Numbered from the stretch's first letter, positions 12,700 through 25,300 are shown. The stretch: DNA of 64,000 nt from Cenococcum geophilum 1.58 (GCA_001692895.1 KV748178.1:5973840-6037839); one strand, 5' to 3'. The notes: a model not told the origin generated them from the sequence alone. Program-made: numbers and translations.

Positions 12700-14110
12700 T
12701 ACTAGGAGCGGCTTATAGTCCCTAATATTAATAATCTACGGACCAAACTAATCCGCAAAGCTTATTGCTAAGTCTCTATAGCATACCCTAGTAAAAATAA
12801 GACCCGTAAAATCATTAACTACCGCTACTACTAGCCGAAAATGGTTGCGGATATTAATCAATATATATGGAACTGCGAAGACTACCGGAGAGCTATAATC
12901 CTATAGGATAAAACCCTAGGACTATTTAAGCCACTTCCGATACTAGAGCGCCCTTAGCAGTATATCTTTATAGACTTCCACAAACTACCTAGGGACCGTG
13001 ACGGATACAATATGGTTATGGTTATAGTTAACCGCTTTAGTAAACGCCCGTTCTTAATTCCATATCACAAGAATATTAATGCTAAAGAGGCAGCCTAGCT
13101 ATATATCTATTACATCTACCAAATCTACGGACTATTAGATACTATTATATCCAATTATAGGCTGTAGTTTATATTAGCCTTCTGGAATAAGTTTACCCAA
13201 ATCCTAGGTATTAAGCTAAAGCTTTTTATAGCTTATTACCCCTAGATAGACGGTTAGACAGAGATTATAAATTAGTACCTAGACTAGAGGCTTAGGCCCT
13301 TTATTAACTATTTTTAGAACAACTGGTTTAAACTACTACCCTTAATAGATTACGCGCAAGTAACCCTACCCTATAACTCCATAGGGTTTGCCCTAATTTA
13401 GCTAAAAATGGGATACTTACCCCGCATAAGCTTTGACTGGAAAAGGCCAGAAGAACCCCAGACTATACGAAAGAAGCTATTCTATACTAAGGCCCAATAG
13501 TACGCCAAACGATTAGAGGAGGCCTGGATAGTAGCCCGCGAGAACCTGGAAAAAGCTTAGAGGTTAATAGAATAGTAGGCGAACAAACACCGTTAAAAGC
13601 CCGATTTTGCCCCTAGTAATATAGTCTAGGTTATAACAAGGAATTAGAGGACCGAACGACCTAGCCGTAAGCTGGACTATTAGATGGTAGGACCGTATAA
13701 GGTTCTTAAAAAGATAGGCAACTTATATAAGATAAAGCTCCCAGACTTAATTAGGGTTCACCCTATCTTCTTACTAGATAAGTTATAGAAAGCTATAAAC
13801 AACCCATTACCTAGACAAAAGAATAAGCCTCCCCTACTAGTTTAAGTAAACGGTGACAACGAATAAGAGGTTAACAAAATGCTGGCCTATAAGATAGTAT
13901 AGGGAGCGCTAAAATACCATATCTAATAAAAGGGCTACAATCCTAACCTAACCTGGTACCCTATATAGAACTTTATAGGCTGCCCCTAGAAGCTTAAAGA
14001 ATTCCATAACTAATACCCTAATACGCCTAGACCCCTAAAGTACCTAGACGAATGAATAGAATGCTGGTATAATAAAGATAATAAGTTACCAGAAGAACAT
14101 AGGGACAAAA
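12700..14110 (+). pseudogene. gypsy C integrase and chromodomain
   Basis: The integrase core is read from about 12950 (ERPQQYIFIDF, catalytic Asp present) through NRFSKRPFLIP to the ...INQYLDQRLRPF block near 13270-13310. A C-terminal chromodomain is read near 13880-14045 (ALKYHIQQKGYNPNLTWYP), so this is a chromovirus, a group that usually targets heterochromatin. Gln-to-stop changes are scattered. Element D encodes a closely related integrase and chromodomain. Confidence 0.88.
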
Positions 14111-14443
14111 ACGCCCCAAAGCCCTAATACAGCTATCTACCAAATTCTGCTATATTCTGCCGTTTTCTGCCAATACCGTAAAATTTCAGATGTCTAGGAA
14201 CTTCGACCGCCGGTTAAAGTTATTTAATTAGTCAGATCCGTGCCAAGACTTTTAGCGGCTACTCTTTCTGGCCTAGTGCTTCTACTTAGCCTATAATCGC
14301 CCTTTATACTTAGTCAGGACGGACTTGTGTCCCCTTTTATCTCCTTATCTTATATTTTTATAATCCTACGTTTGTAAGCCTAGTGCTACCCTATTTTTTC
14401 TAACTAAGCCTAAGGGTAGGCTTTCTTTTAAAGAGGGGGGTGA
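14111..14443 (+). other. gypsy C 3' untranslated region with a block shared with gypsy G
   Basis: Tandem TTCTGC motifs are at 14140-14172. A block at 14188-14250 is closely matched by 55113-55178 in the oppositely oriented gypsy G. The polypurine tract is at its end. Confidence 0.6.
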
Positions 14444-14654
14444 TGTAACGGCGCTATCGCACGTTACCTGCCAAATTCTGCCATATTCTGCCGACCTGCG
14501 ATTGGCCCGCCTAAAGCTAGCGCCTTGGCGGCCTACCCTATATATTTGTTTACATCGGTCCTGGCAACCCCTTTTCCTTCTCTTTAGCTTAGTATCTTGG
14601 TAATACAGCATTCGTTCAAGCTTCGGTTTAGAGGCATTTATTTGAGCCGTGACA
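14444..14654 (+). repeat. 3' LTR of gypsy C
   Basis: 211 bp, ends GTGACA and is followed by the target duplication tatag. Confidence 0.95.
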
Positions 14655-14659
14655 TATAG

Positions 14660-15860
14660 GGAGAGACTTTACGAACCTATATTTAGGAATCTTTTAACTA
14701 TAACCCGTGCTACCTTACTAGTACTAAAATCCACCGCCTATACCGCCGTTTTGGCCACCTATTAGCTAAAAAGCTATATAGAGTCCTTAAATGCTCTAGA
14801 CACGATGATATTAATAAAAAGGCAATTAACCACCTAACTAAATACTATTCCTTCTGCTAGAAATACGGACGTTCCCTAGGCTGATTTAAGTTTACCCTTT
14901 ATAAGGATCTTAACTTTAACTACTTAGTATATATAGACATTATATATATTAACGGCAGCCTAGTATTATATATAATTGATAAGGCAATCTACTATTAAGC
15001 CGCCCGTTAGTTACAAAATATATCTATAAAATATACTTAGGATATTTTATAGACCTACTGGATTAACATATACGTTAGACCCCCTAAGTATATTACCCAC
15101 AACGCTAGTAGGAACTTTATTAGTAAGGAATTCTAATAGTACGCTATGGCCATAGCTATTTTAATAAAAGCCGTTTTAGTTAAGGCGTATTGGTCTGTTA
15201 GACTTATTAAGCGAGTTACCTAGCTTTATAGAGAGCTTACTAGATTATTACGGACGAGTGTAAGGATATTTAAAAGGAACTGGCTTTATAGATGGCCGTA
15301 AAAGCCGTTAATAATACCGCTAGCCCTAACGGACTAGTACCTACCCTCTTGGTTTACGGAGCCTACCTAAGGATAAGTAACCTAGGCCCTCCTACCCCGT
15401 CTATTATGGAACGAGCAGCTGTAATACGGAAGGTAATAGCTGAAATAGTTAAATTACGGGCTAAATAAGCTGTTAATAGTGCCCTATATTACCGTAACGG
15501 ACCTAATATAACCTTAGTTTATAATCTTCTGCTTAATTCTAAAGTCCTTATATAGCGTAAGAGCGGCAATTAGACTGGACCTTATTGTTTACTGGCTATA
15601 GAAGACGAAACTTATTATATATAACTTTCTAGCGGACTGACTAGCTTTAGAAGCACGTTTGTAAAACCCTACTTTTAGTCTAAAAATACCCGTGACGCTA
15701 AACTAGACGAACGGGAAGCACCCGCTAAACTAGATAAATTAGAAGTACCCCTGCCTACTTTAGAAGCCCCCTAGGAATTTACTAAACCTGCTAAACCTAC
15801 CGTAAAGCGTGGTTGAGGACGCCCCTAAAAGTACTCCGTAATGGAGAATTACCTAACCTC
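14660..15860 (+). pseudogene. copia B integrase, RIP-broken
   Basis: The frame resumes directly after the insertion of C. An integrase zinc-binding head with HRRFGHLLAKKLYRVL-like sequence is followed by a core with YIDIIYINGSLVLYIID near 14930-14975 and ITHNASRNFISKEF near 15092-15130, where the copia core has DNA..NF.S.EF. Stops are of RIP type. Copia order (integrase before RT) is confirmed by what follows. Confidence 0.85.
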
Positions 15861-17460
15861 CGTAGGCATGTCCGTAAGGCAATCCCTATCTATAGATATA
15901 TTAGTTTTAGTATAGGAAACCCCTTTTACGGACTTATAACGTAAAGAGATTAATAGACTACTTAAAAAGGGTGTTTTTACGGCCGTAATAGAGAGAGACG
16001 TTCCGTAAGGCGTCCGTATATTTAACTTACGCTTTATTAATAAAATTAAGCACCCTAGTATTAATAAAGCCTTTAAAAAATTAAGGCTTATTATATAAGC
16101 TTATAACGACTAAGGAAAGGACTTAGTCCTTATGTAATCGCCTATAATTTAACGAGTTAGTTAATAAATTATACTTATACTTATGCCTAGACTATAGTAA
16201 ACTAAACCTACAGCCCTTTACTTATGGGATATCTTATAAGCCTACGTATAGTCTAATACCTACCTAAGTAGAGATATCTTTATATAACTACCCCTTGAGC
16301 TTAACCTATAACTAGAAATAATTTTATGGGTTATAAAACCTCTTTGCGGAGTACTAGAAGCTAAAAACCACTAGTTTAAAACATATTACTAGTATTATAT
16401 TAGTAAACTTAAAATAGAATAGTTAACCTATAACCCCTACCTCCTATACACCCTATTAAACGGCCTTAGTATTATCGGACTCCAAACAGATAATACCCTC
16501 TTCTTAGCGGACAGGAGTTTTGCGGATGCTAAAGAGACTAAACTGTAAGAGGTAAAGTTCTTAGCAAAACTATAAGAGTAGTTAACTAAGTAGACTCTAA
16601 TTAAGTTTAATAGAGGCTTAATTATATAAAAGGGTAACCTAATTTAGCTGATTTAGGAACGCTAAGCTTAAAACCTAAGGCTTATTATAGTAAAGCCTAC
16701 GGACCTTACTAGTTCCTATAGAGAGACCTATAAGACCGTAAATACGAAGAACTAATACGTTGTATAGCGTACAAGAGGCGCCTATATTGCTATAGTCTGT
16801 TAACCTAAATCTGCCTATAATTTATTTTTTACGGCCTAGGTAATAGATCCGTAAGAGGAAAATATTAAGCAGCTTAATAAGCGTATTTAGTAGCAAATTA
16901 ATAATGTAATAAGAGGACTTACTTATATACCACTAGACCTAAATTCCCTTAGTGTACTAATATTTATGGACGCCTTTTTTGCTAATAATAGGGACCTGTT
17001 ATTATAAATCGGCTTTATAATTATACTTATGGACCATAATTAGGACGTAAATATTCTATACTAGTTTTTAATTAAGTGCAAATAAGTAACCCGCAGTGTA
17101 CTAGTTTCTAAGCTATACGCACTAGCTTATGGCTTTAATATAGAAGCCGCAATTAAGTTAACAATCCAGAAGATCCTATAATTAGAGTAATTACCCCTGG
17201 TTCTATACACTAATTTAAAGTCCCCTTATGACTATATAGTTAAACTAGGCACGATATAAGAGAAGAGGCTTATAGTTGACCTAATGTGCTTACGTTAGGC
17301 CTATAAACGACGTAAGATTATAGAGGTTAAATGGATTAGCAGCGGAGACAACCTAGCGGACGCTATAACTAAGGTAAAGCCGTGCTAAGCTCTTAAAACC
17401 CTAATTAATATAAATAAGCTTAATCTAAAGGTTATAAAATGGGTGGAACGAGACTAACGG
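15861..17460 (+). pseudogene. copia B reverse transcriptase and RNase H, RIP-broken
   Basis: Copia RT starts near 15940 (EINRLLKKGVFTAV) with RFINKIKHP near 16030. The copia RNase H ends the protein: DAFFANNRDLLLQIGF near 16969-17015, KLYALAYGF near 17110-17135, and VKWISSGDNLADAITK near 17327-17375, the usual end of copia polyproteins. Several Gln/Trp codons are now stops. Confidence 0.9.
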
Positions 17461-17675
17461 AGCACTTACGGTTTATTTACGGCCCATTAGAAGGCCGTAC
17501 GGTTTATTTTATGGGCCGTAAGTAGGACTTACGGCCAGCTTAAAGCACCGTTTAGAAGGCAGCCTAGAAGGCACCTCGGAAGGGATTTTCTATGTATTTC
17601 TTTTATGTTTTACGGTTCTATTAAAAGCAATTACGGAGGTTATATACAAGTGGGTCTATTTTTAAGTACCGCTAG
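17461..17675 (+). other. copia B 3' untranslated region
   Basis: Non-coding stretch with repeated tacggnc motifs between the RNase H end and the 3' LTR. I see no clear polypurine tract. Confidence 0.5.
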
Positions 17676-17895
17676 TATATAATTACAGCACCTGTTATAC
17701 TAAACGCGTACTTACGCGTTTGGTGCACTAACTACTTATATGCTAACTAATTAGGGGGGAGGCGTGTTAGTATATAGACTACGTAGTCTACCTTAATAGA
17801 ATCGACAGTTACCATCATCTAAAAGAGCATACGATACTATACGTATTTCGTGCCCCTAGATATGACTTACTTGTGTTATTAAGTTAATACAAATA
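17676..17895 (+). repeat. 3' LTR of copia B
   Basis: 220 bp; the TG...CA ends are converted to TA...TA, consistent with RIP. Followed by target duplication gatat. Confidence 0.95.
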
Positions 17896-17900
17896 GATAT

Positions 17901-19000
17901 CTTAATTAACTTTATTGTTAACCTTCCTAAGAGTAGAGGCTGCACGAATATTATAGTAGTTATAGACTAACTATCTAAAATAAGATACTTAATCGCCTGC
18001 CCTAATATGTTAACGCTTACTATTATTTAACTATTTCTAGATTATATATGGAAACTTTACGGACTCCCTAAAACAATTATCTCTAATAGAGGTAGCTAGT
18101 TTATCTTAGTATTTTAAAAAAAACTAACTACTTAACTCCGTATTAAAGCACTATTGTCTACCGCGTATTACCTAGAAACGGATAGCTAAATAAAATACGT
18201 AAATGCTATAATAGAATAGTATATTCGGATATATATATTATATTTATAGGATAACTAGATTAACTGGCTTGTATTTACTAAGTTTACTATAAATAATTCC
18301 GTCTCGGAAACTATAAAAGTCTCCCTATTCCTAGCTAATTATAGCTAGCACTTATAAATAGGTTTTAAACCCTTTAGTAATGTTCCTTACCCTACTTATT
18401 ACGCCTTATAAGTCGTAGAAGTAAATAAATTTATAAAGAAAATGGAGGAACTATAACAGTTTCTTACTAATAAGATAATATGGGCTTAATCTGTTTATAA
18501 AGCCGCAGTAAATAAAAAACAAACCCTAGCACCAGCCTACTAAATTAGCGATTTCGTCTGGCTAAATATAAGAAATTTAAATACGAAACGACCTACTAAA
18601 AAACTTAATTAGAAGAACGCTGGCCCTTATAAGGTTAAAAAGGTTATCTCTCCTTATACCTACTAACTAAAGCTCCCTAATACGGTTAAAATCCACCCTA
18701 TATTCTATACGTTAGTTCTCTACCCTACTACCCCTATATTAGATACCCTGCCTAGATAGATATAAGACCCTCCCCTATTAGTTAAAGTAGATAGTAAGAA
18801 CAAGTACTTTATTAAAAGAATTAATAATATTAAGTATAATAAACGGAAACGCTAATATATATATCTTATAAAATAGAGAGGCTTTACTAAGTCCTTATAG
18901 GAACCCGTTAACTCTATAGGACTTATATAAGCCGCAAAAGACTTTTATAAACTCTACTTAAAACTACTATAGCCCTATCTCGCAGAAGCTCGAGTTTAAA
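17901..19000 (+). pseudogene. gypsy A integrase core and C-terminus
   Basis: This is the other half of the integrase split by copia B. It reads VVIDQLSKIRYLIACP near 17950-17995, then the DDE core (ISNRGSQFI near 18080), the C-terminal NAGPYKVKKVISPYTYQLKLP segment near 18620-18680, and a degraded chromodomain-like tail at about 18780-18970. Element B therefore inserted into coding sequence of A. Confidence 0.88.
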
Positions 19001-19010
19001 GGGGGGGTAC

Positions 19011-19380
19011 TATTATAGGACACCCCCGTAATACCTTATATACGTCCACCTATTTCTACTAACTTAGCAATTAGAGACTAACTGTAAAATAGTAATCTAA
19101 CGGCAATCTAATAGCAATCTAACGGCAATTTACGGCATTCTGCTATATTCTGCTAAGTTCTACCAAATTCTGCTAAGTTCTGCTAGGACTATAACCTAAA
19201 CCCTATTTTGCCTATATACGTATTAACTAAGCAACTAAGTTAACAATATATGCCCTTTCTTCCTATTTTCCTACCTTCTTTCCTTACATAACGTCTTGAC
19301 CTCCTTATATAGTTTATGTATATAGCTTAATAATATCTACCTTGCTATATATTATCGTCGCTTATACTTACTCTGTAATA
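19011..19380 (+). repeat. 3' LTR of gypsy A
   Basis: 370 bp, starting TATTATAGG (TG to TA), followed by target duplication aatag at 19381-19385. Confidence 0.95.
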
Positions 19381-19385
19381 AATAG

Positions 19386-20517
19386 TTGGCATTAAATTAG
19401 ATTATAGGATAGTAAGAATAGGTTATAAATATTATAGAGGGCAGGATCGATTAACCTAGTTATATCGGTGTTCCACTAGTACCCCTGTTAAAAACGGTAG
19501 GTACTAGCGGAATTCGCTTAGGTAGCTTAAATTGCTAATAAAACTCGCCGCTATAAGCGCAATCGCGGTTAGCGTAAATGCCTTTACTTAGCTAGGTAAA
19601 GCCTTCTTTTTAATTACTAAGACGACTAATCTACTTAAATCCACCTGCGGCGCCGAACGGATAGTATTTACTAGGTGGATATCGATATTAGTGGCGCGTT
19701 CGCGACTAGGTAGGCCTAGGTAGCTTTTTTAGAGCGCCTACCTAATAGCGCCTACTTAGTAAAGCCTATTTTGCTAAGCAATAGTTATTAAACACACCCT
19801 TAGCTAAAAAACGAGCGGGGTAAAGTGGGCTATTAGTTCTATATCTAGCAAGCGGCTAGTTTGCTAATTAGAGTTCAACTATTTTATAGCGTATTAATTA
19901 GAGCCTAAAATAGCTTCTTACCTGGATTTTACTTTCTAATTATAGCTTTCTTAATTTTCTTTTAGTACCCGCTTTTACGTTAGAGCGCCGAAATAATATC
20001 TTATTACTGCTTGAATATAACCCAGATACTAACCTTACTAAAGGCTCTTTCTGTTTCTAGAGGTGAGCAAGGCCGCTTTAAGAAAGGGGCGCTGGTGAGG
20101 CCAGGGTGAGCAGGGTGAAGTTCAGTTGGAGTTTGGGTGAGCCGAAGGCAGCAGCGGAGCCGATTTCAATCGCTTATTGGCTGCTAGTTTTTGGCTGCAT
20201 AGCACAGCCCCCGGGTTAAAGTTGCTGGTGTATTGAGAACTCGCAAGGATTTACAGTCTGGACCGGCTCCTTGTACAGGCGGCCATTTTTTAAACGGAGC
20301 CCCTTTCTAGTTCAAGGGAACATGATGCCAAAAAGAATTGCTTTTACTATGTCTATGCATTCCCCCTCCTCTTTCTATCTTTACTATTAACCCGTTTTAC
20401 CTGTCAGCCCTGTCGAGTAGCAGGTGCACTATTCTACGAAATTAAAGGACGGAACTGCTGTGTGGAATATCCGGCGGGGATTGTGAAGCTTTAGGACGTC
20501 TTTGTTTTCAGATAGTT
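19386..20517. other. Intergenic sequence; RIP-like to about 20050, then low-RIP
   Basis: The first part should be the right half of whatever gypsy A landed in. It is AT-rich with no recognisable frame. From about 20050 the composition changes to mixed, GC-richer sequence without TA bias. I found no homologous domain in it. Confidence 0.5.
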
Positions 20518-20805
20518 GTGCTCTTCTTTAGCTTTGGAGGCCTATTTCTAGCTTTGGGCTCCATTTCTGGCGCCTTTACTCTAGTGTCTCGTAATTTCCA
20601 ATTTGACAAACTCCCTGCCGGATTCTTAATTAAAGTATCCTTTACAAATGCAAAGTTCATTATTTGCCTCTATTTTTTAGTTCCCGAAAACATTCTGCCT
20701 CAGCTGCAACTCCATATGTCTGTCTATCAAATTCTCAGCGCTGTGGAGAGAGGTAATGCCCAGGAAACTCTACCTACGATAATACACCTCCTAGGTAGCT
20801 TATAA
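20518..20805 (+). CDS. Hypothetical 95-codon ORF, doubtful
   Basis: An open frame in low-RIP sequence with a hydrophobic N-terminus (residues about 1-25) and a second hydrophobic stretch near residues 45-55. The family is not recognised. It begins just after a pyrimidine-rich segment ending in tttcag at about 20508-20513, which could be a 3' splice site, so it might be an internal exon. It stops 90 bases before the hAT-like terminus. It may equally be chance. Confidence 0.2.
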   Translation: MLFFSFGGLFLALGSISGAFTLVSRNFQFDKLPAGFLIKVSFTNAKFIICLYFLVPENILPQLQLHMSVYQILSAVERGNAQETLPTIIHLLGSL

Positions 20806-20894
20806 AGTTAGGTAATAGTACGCGGGTAAAGAGGTTACGTAGGAAGAGGGTCCTAGAAAGGTAGGGTATTTGGGTAGAAGTCCCTAGGTAGAGG

Positions 20895-20916
20895 CAGTGA
20901 TGTAAATAGACTGGAT
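20895..20916 (+). repeat. Left hAT-like terminal inverted repeat
   Basis: Begins CAGTGATGTAAAT; inverted partner at 27645-27666 with one visible difference in the first 22 bases. Confidence 0.75.
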
Positions 20917-21329
20917 CGTTTTTGGATTGGACTGGTTTTGGATCGATAAAATCACGATCCGGTTAAGAGATTTGATTGGCTTAATCTAGATTGGATTTGA
21001 GGCTTTGGCGGGAACTGGATATCCAATGAATCCAGATCTAGATGCATATAGTTAGTATAGAGCCATAGTGGTGAGGTTTTGGGTAAGGGCGAACGTCACT
21101 CAAGGGCTCTAAACCTATCAAATGTATTAATATTCGTTATATAGCCATCAACTCGAGTATCAAGGATTGTTCTATCGTGTAGCGACGCCCGATTTGATCC
21201 GCTGAAGCTTTGTAGACGAGCGGATCGATCCGGAGGTGGTAGATGAGGTGGTTGATCCTCATCGCGTCGCCCTTATCGTCTTGCTCTATATAGCGTCTCT
21301 ATCGCGTTGCCCTATATGACGTCCCTATC

Positions 21330-21396
21330 GCGTTGCCTTCATCACTACCCTCATCGCTACCCTCATCACTGCCCTCATTGTTGCCCTCATTACTGT
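21330..21396 (+). repeat. Short 12-bp tandem array
   Basis: About five and a half copies of a 12-bp unit (ctaccctcatca and variants). It forces a Pro/Ser/Leu-rich open frame (21333-21521) that is not a gene. It sits between the left hAT-like end and the 3' end of the LINE. Confidence 0.85.
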
Positions 21397-22329
21397 TAAA
21401 ACAGATTATAGGCAGCAATGGCAGAAGGTTTGTAGTATACAACAGGCATAAAGCAGGTTTATTAACTAAGGTTCTAGTTCTATGTAAACATGATGAAGTT
21501 TATTCCGCCCGAAGGCACTAAGCCTAAAGGGCACTAGTACTATATTACATAATTACACTTCCTTTAGTCTCGCCATATTCTTATACAAGCCCGTATATAT
21601 GCCTTATTTAGTATTCCCTAGTGTTACTTATACCTTATTCTACGAGATCTTATAGGTAGTTAGTAGCAGGTAGTCTTAGGGGGCTGTTCCTCTAAGTATT
21701 TAGTGTCCTATCTTTAGCAATTAAAGCAAGATCTGCTGGTAGCACGAGGGTACGTAGTATAGGTTAGTTAAAGTATAGAGAAAGGGGGGGAAGTTTCTAA
21801 CTGTGGTAGATGGGTTATTAATTTAATTCTACCTTAAGTCGTCTGGTGGCTATTATATATTTTACTGTTACTCGGACCGCGTCTATATTTAGTATCTACT
21901 ATCTAGAGTCGCTTAACGCCTTCCCCCTAAGATAGAAGAATAAGCTACCTCTTCTTATATCTATTTGCTGCAGCATTTACTCTTAATATAATATCTATTT
22001 TATCTACCTAAAGAAAAAGTGTTTAATTATTTCTCTTACCTATCCGCAATTATATTAATCTAATTCTACCGCTTTAATACGGTGCAGATACCTATTAAGT
22101 TATATTATTCCTATCCATAACTAGGCTAACACATTTACCTCTTCTTGCTTAAGGGAGTTATATAGCCTACAGGTATGTTTACCTAGTAGTACTATGTTTA
22201 TTTTTCTTAAATACCTTCCTACTCCTTCTGGTAGTGTTTTCCTACCCCACTATTTTGTTCTTATAGTATTTATTGTTATAGCCTTAGCCTAGTATTGTTA
22301 TTCTTACAGTAGGCATCCTTATATAGTGG

Positions 22330-25300
22330 CTCGCCGTACTACTACTTTTACCTTTTTACCTAGTTTGAACTCCCCTTAAGGGACCTATATAATAAGAAAA
22401 CGGTTACTTCTTTACCTTAATATATGGGCTATGTTATAGATCTATACAATACTTATTTAGCTAGATTATTGCTTAGGTTAGCTAATTACTAGTAGTGCTA
22501 CCTAATTACTGGTAAATATAGTAATCTATCTCTCCTATAGATCCGGCGGTAAGCACCTTATCGCCATTAATATTACCGCTAGTTTAGCTATATATAGGTT
22601 CTATTCTGCTCTTAGTCCTAGTGTAATTAAGTATATAACAGCTTCCCTATTTAGCGTATTGCTAAGGGTGTTATAGATAACACCTCCTATCCCTACTATA
22701 CCTCTCCTCCTAGATAAGCTTATTGCGATCTATATACCTTAGGTGGAGTTAGCGGCTTTAGTTGCCCTATCTTTATCTAGGTTAATGCTTATAGGTAGTT
22801 AGTCCTCCTATAGTAGTACTATATAAGGCTAAATAACCTCCATCTTATCTGTTGGTGTATGTTAATATGTATAGGCTATCTTTTATAGTGGGGACGTAAA
22901 CCTCTAAAGCACCTTTATATAGAGCCTTAAGAGCGGGTTCGTCTTATATAGCGTATTAAGGTTAACCTATAACTTAGTAGCCCTCTCTAAATGCCGCTCG
23001 CGTACTAACCGTATACTTGCTTCGGCCTCCCTAATAACTATAGCTACTATACGGAAAGTTCCTATAATTACCTACGCTCTAATTCTTTATACCCTATTTA
23101 TTGCGGCTATAGCGGATCCCCCGCAGGCGTATATTTAGATATTTAAGGCGTTGTCCACCGCCGGCGCTACCGTTGCCCTAAATAGTTATCTTATAGTTAA
23201 AGGGGATACTATCTAAAATCTCTTTAGTGCCATAGCTGCGATAAGGCTATTAGTGGCTGCTTTTATAATATATTACTTATACCGAAGCTCCGCATCTATA
23301 ACTACCCCTAAGATCTTAGCTATATGCCCTAGTATAACTATTTTTCCTTTAATTATAAATAGGGTAGTATTAGTCCGGTCCGCGTTTCTTATAAAGTACA
23401 CTAGCATAGTCTTTTTACCTTTAAACGTTGCGCCGCTTCATTTCTCCTAGTTTATTACTCTATTAATAATAGCCTAAATGCCTTTATAGTTTACTACTAC
23501 TAATAGTCCTATAACCTATATATTATAGTTATCCATAAACGCTATTAAGCCTCTATTTATATTAAGCTGGTATTAGACTAGATTAGCGTTAAAAAAGAGG
23601 AACAGTATTAGCGAGAGCGGCGATCCTTACGGTAGTTTTACTTATAGTAACTATTGCTGGTTAGAGGTATAGCCGTTAACTAAAATAGTCGCCGTATAAT
23701 TAGAGCAGAATGCATTAATCCACCGCACTAGCACTAGCGGTATACCTCTTACTATAAGCCTCTGTAGTAGCCTCTCTTTATATACTCTATTATATATACC
23801 CTTTATATTAAAGCTAATAAGGCTAAGCACCTTCTTAGACCTCTACGCGTTATAGATATATTCTTATAGTAGTAGCAGCGCCTATTTAGTAGAGCGCTTC
23901 TTCCTTACCCTAAAGTAATTTATAGGTAGTAGTCTAAAGGTCTCTACCGCGTGCGATATTCTTTTAGTAACTATAGACTCTAGTACCTTGCCTAACGTAG
24001 ATAGTAGAGAGATAGGCCTCTATGCCCTTGCCTTTATATAGTCTCCTTTATTCGGCTTCTTAAGCGGTATAATCTTGGCATTTCTCTATTAGTTAGGAAG
24101 GTCGCCCTTATTAAGTAAGGTCTAAAAGAGGAGCAGGACCCTATCTTTTATTACCGGCTATATCTGCCTCCATACTATTGCTAGTAGGCTATTATCCCCT
24201 AGCGCTTTTTAAGGCTTTACCGCAAATATCTTCTATTTTACCTCTTCCATTATAAGACGCGGCATTAGTGTTAGCGTTCATTAAGGCTATAGACCCTTAT
24301 TCTCTATTCCTACTAGCAGCGGGGGAAAGAATATAGTTAACAGCTCCGCTGCTTACTTATCTTTACCTTTTATAGTAAATCTATCTATTCTTACTAACGG
24401 TGGTATCTTATTAAACGCTAAGTTACCGCTTAGGTTAAGGTATTTTACTACTTACTAAATATTTATATTATTGGCCAGGAAGTCGTTCCAATATGTCCTT
24501 TTTTATTTCCGTATTATATTATAGTATTCCTTTAAGGCCTCCTTTACTTATTACTCTAGTTCTAGTACTATCTAGCCCGCTTAATATTAGTTCTTTACCT
24601 AGTTCCTCTAGTAAGTGTATACCTAGCGGAGCTTTATAAGGTCTATTATCCACTACCTTTTTATATATAGTAACGGTCTAGATTTCGGAGTTAATATGTG
24701 GACTACCTCTAGTACTACCTCTATAAGCTAGTCTATTTACTACTATACTCTACTGCCTACTAGGATAATACAGAGGGCGGTAGCAATCCTATTCCTAATT
24801 TTATTCTATAGTGCGTTTTTAAAAGGCATTCTCTATTTTATAGCGCGTTTAGGGACCGTAATATTAAATATTATTTTAATTACCCTATAATTAGATCCGT
24901 GTTCTATCTTATATATAGTGCACTTTACCATTATAGATGCTAGCTTATCTAATACTAGGATTAAGTTAATTATTATCTTATAATTACCATTTTGCTATAT
25001 TTTTATACCCCTAGGCAGCAGGCTACGCAGGGAGTAATCTCCTATAAGATTAATAATTAGGTTAGCTTCTCCCTATCTTACTAGCAAGACGTTATTTCCT
25101 CCCTATAGCTAATCGTGCCGATTAAAGTCTCCTATAAGTATTATATTGGTTTATATACCTATCTTATTCTATATTTCTTAAATTAGTTAGCGTAGTTTAC
25201 TAGTTATATCTTATAGTGCTTCTATATTCTTTCCCTTAATATATACTAATACTACTAGTACTAATCTATTAGGAAGGCGCAGTACCGCCGCGGTAAGGTC

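Larger units (their letters stand above)
8460..14659 (+). mobile_element. Ty3/gypsy chromovirus C, innermost of the nest
   Basis: It is bounded by 211-bp LTRs (8465-8675 and 14444-14654) and by the exact target duplication tatag (8460-8464 and 14655-14659). A polypurine tract (aagagggggg) lies at 14431-14440. By eye I count 10 differences between the LTRs and all are transitions, fitting RIP rather than simple age. The order gag, protease, RT, RNase H, integrase, chromodomain is clear. It is the youngest of the three nested elements and its RT is the best preserved, yet it still has stops throughout. Confidence 0.96.
5643..17900 (+). mobile_element. Ty1/copia LTR retrotransposon B, inserted in the integrase of gypsy A
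   Basis: Two 220-bp LTRs (5648-5867 and 17676-17895) and the 5-bp target duplication gatat (5643-5647 and 17896-17900) define it. The left LTR runs TGTATAATT to AAACA; the right copy has TG changed to TA and CA to TA. The order gag, protease, integrase, RT, RNase H is the copia order. It was itself interrupted by gypsy C. All frames carry RIP-type stops. Confidence 0.95.
1175..19385 (+). mobile_element. Ty3/gypsy LTR retrotransposon A (outermost of a three-element nest)
   Basis: The element is bounded by two 370-bp LTRs (1180-1549 and 19011-19380) and by the 5-bp target duplication aatag at 1175-1179 and 19381-19385. A G-rich polypurine tract sits just before the 3' LTR (about 18998-19010). 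Its own interior is 1550-5642 plus 17901-19010; the middle was inserted later by copia element B. The order gag, protease, RT, RNase H, integrase, chromodomain-like tail identifies Ty3/gypsy. All frames are broken by RIP-type stops, so it is dead. Confidence 0.95.

Noticed and set aside
21333-21521. Pro/Ser/Leu-rich 62-codon ORF
   Set aside because: It is generated by the 12-bp tandem array.
23253-23450. 65-codon plus-strand ORF
   Set aside because: It is antisense to the RT region of the minus-strand LINE.
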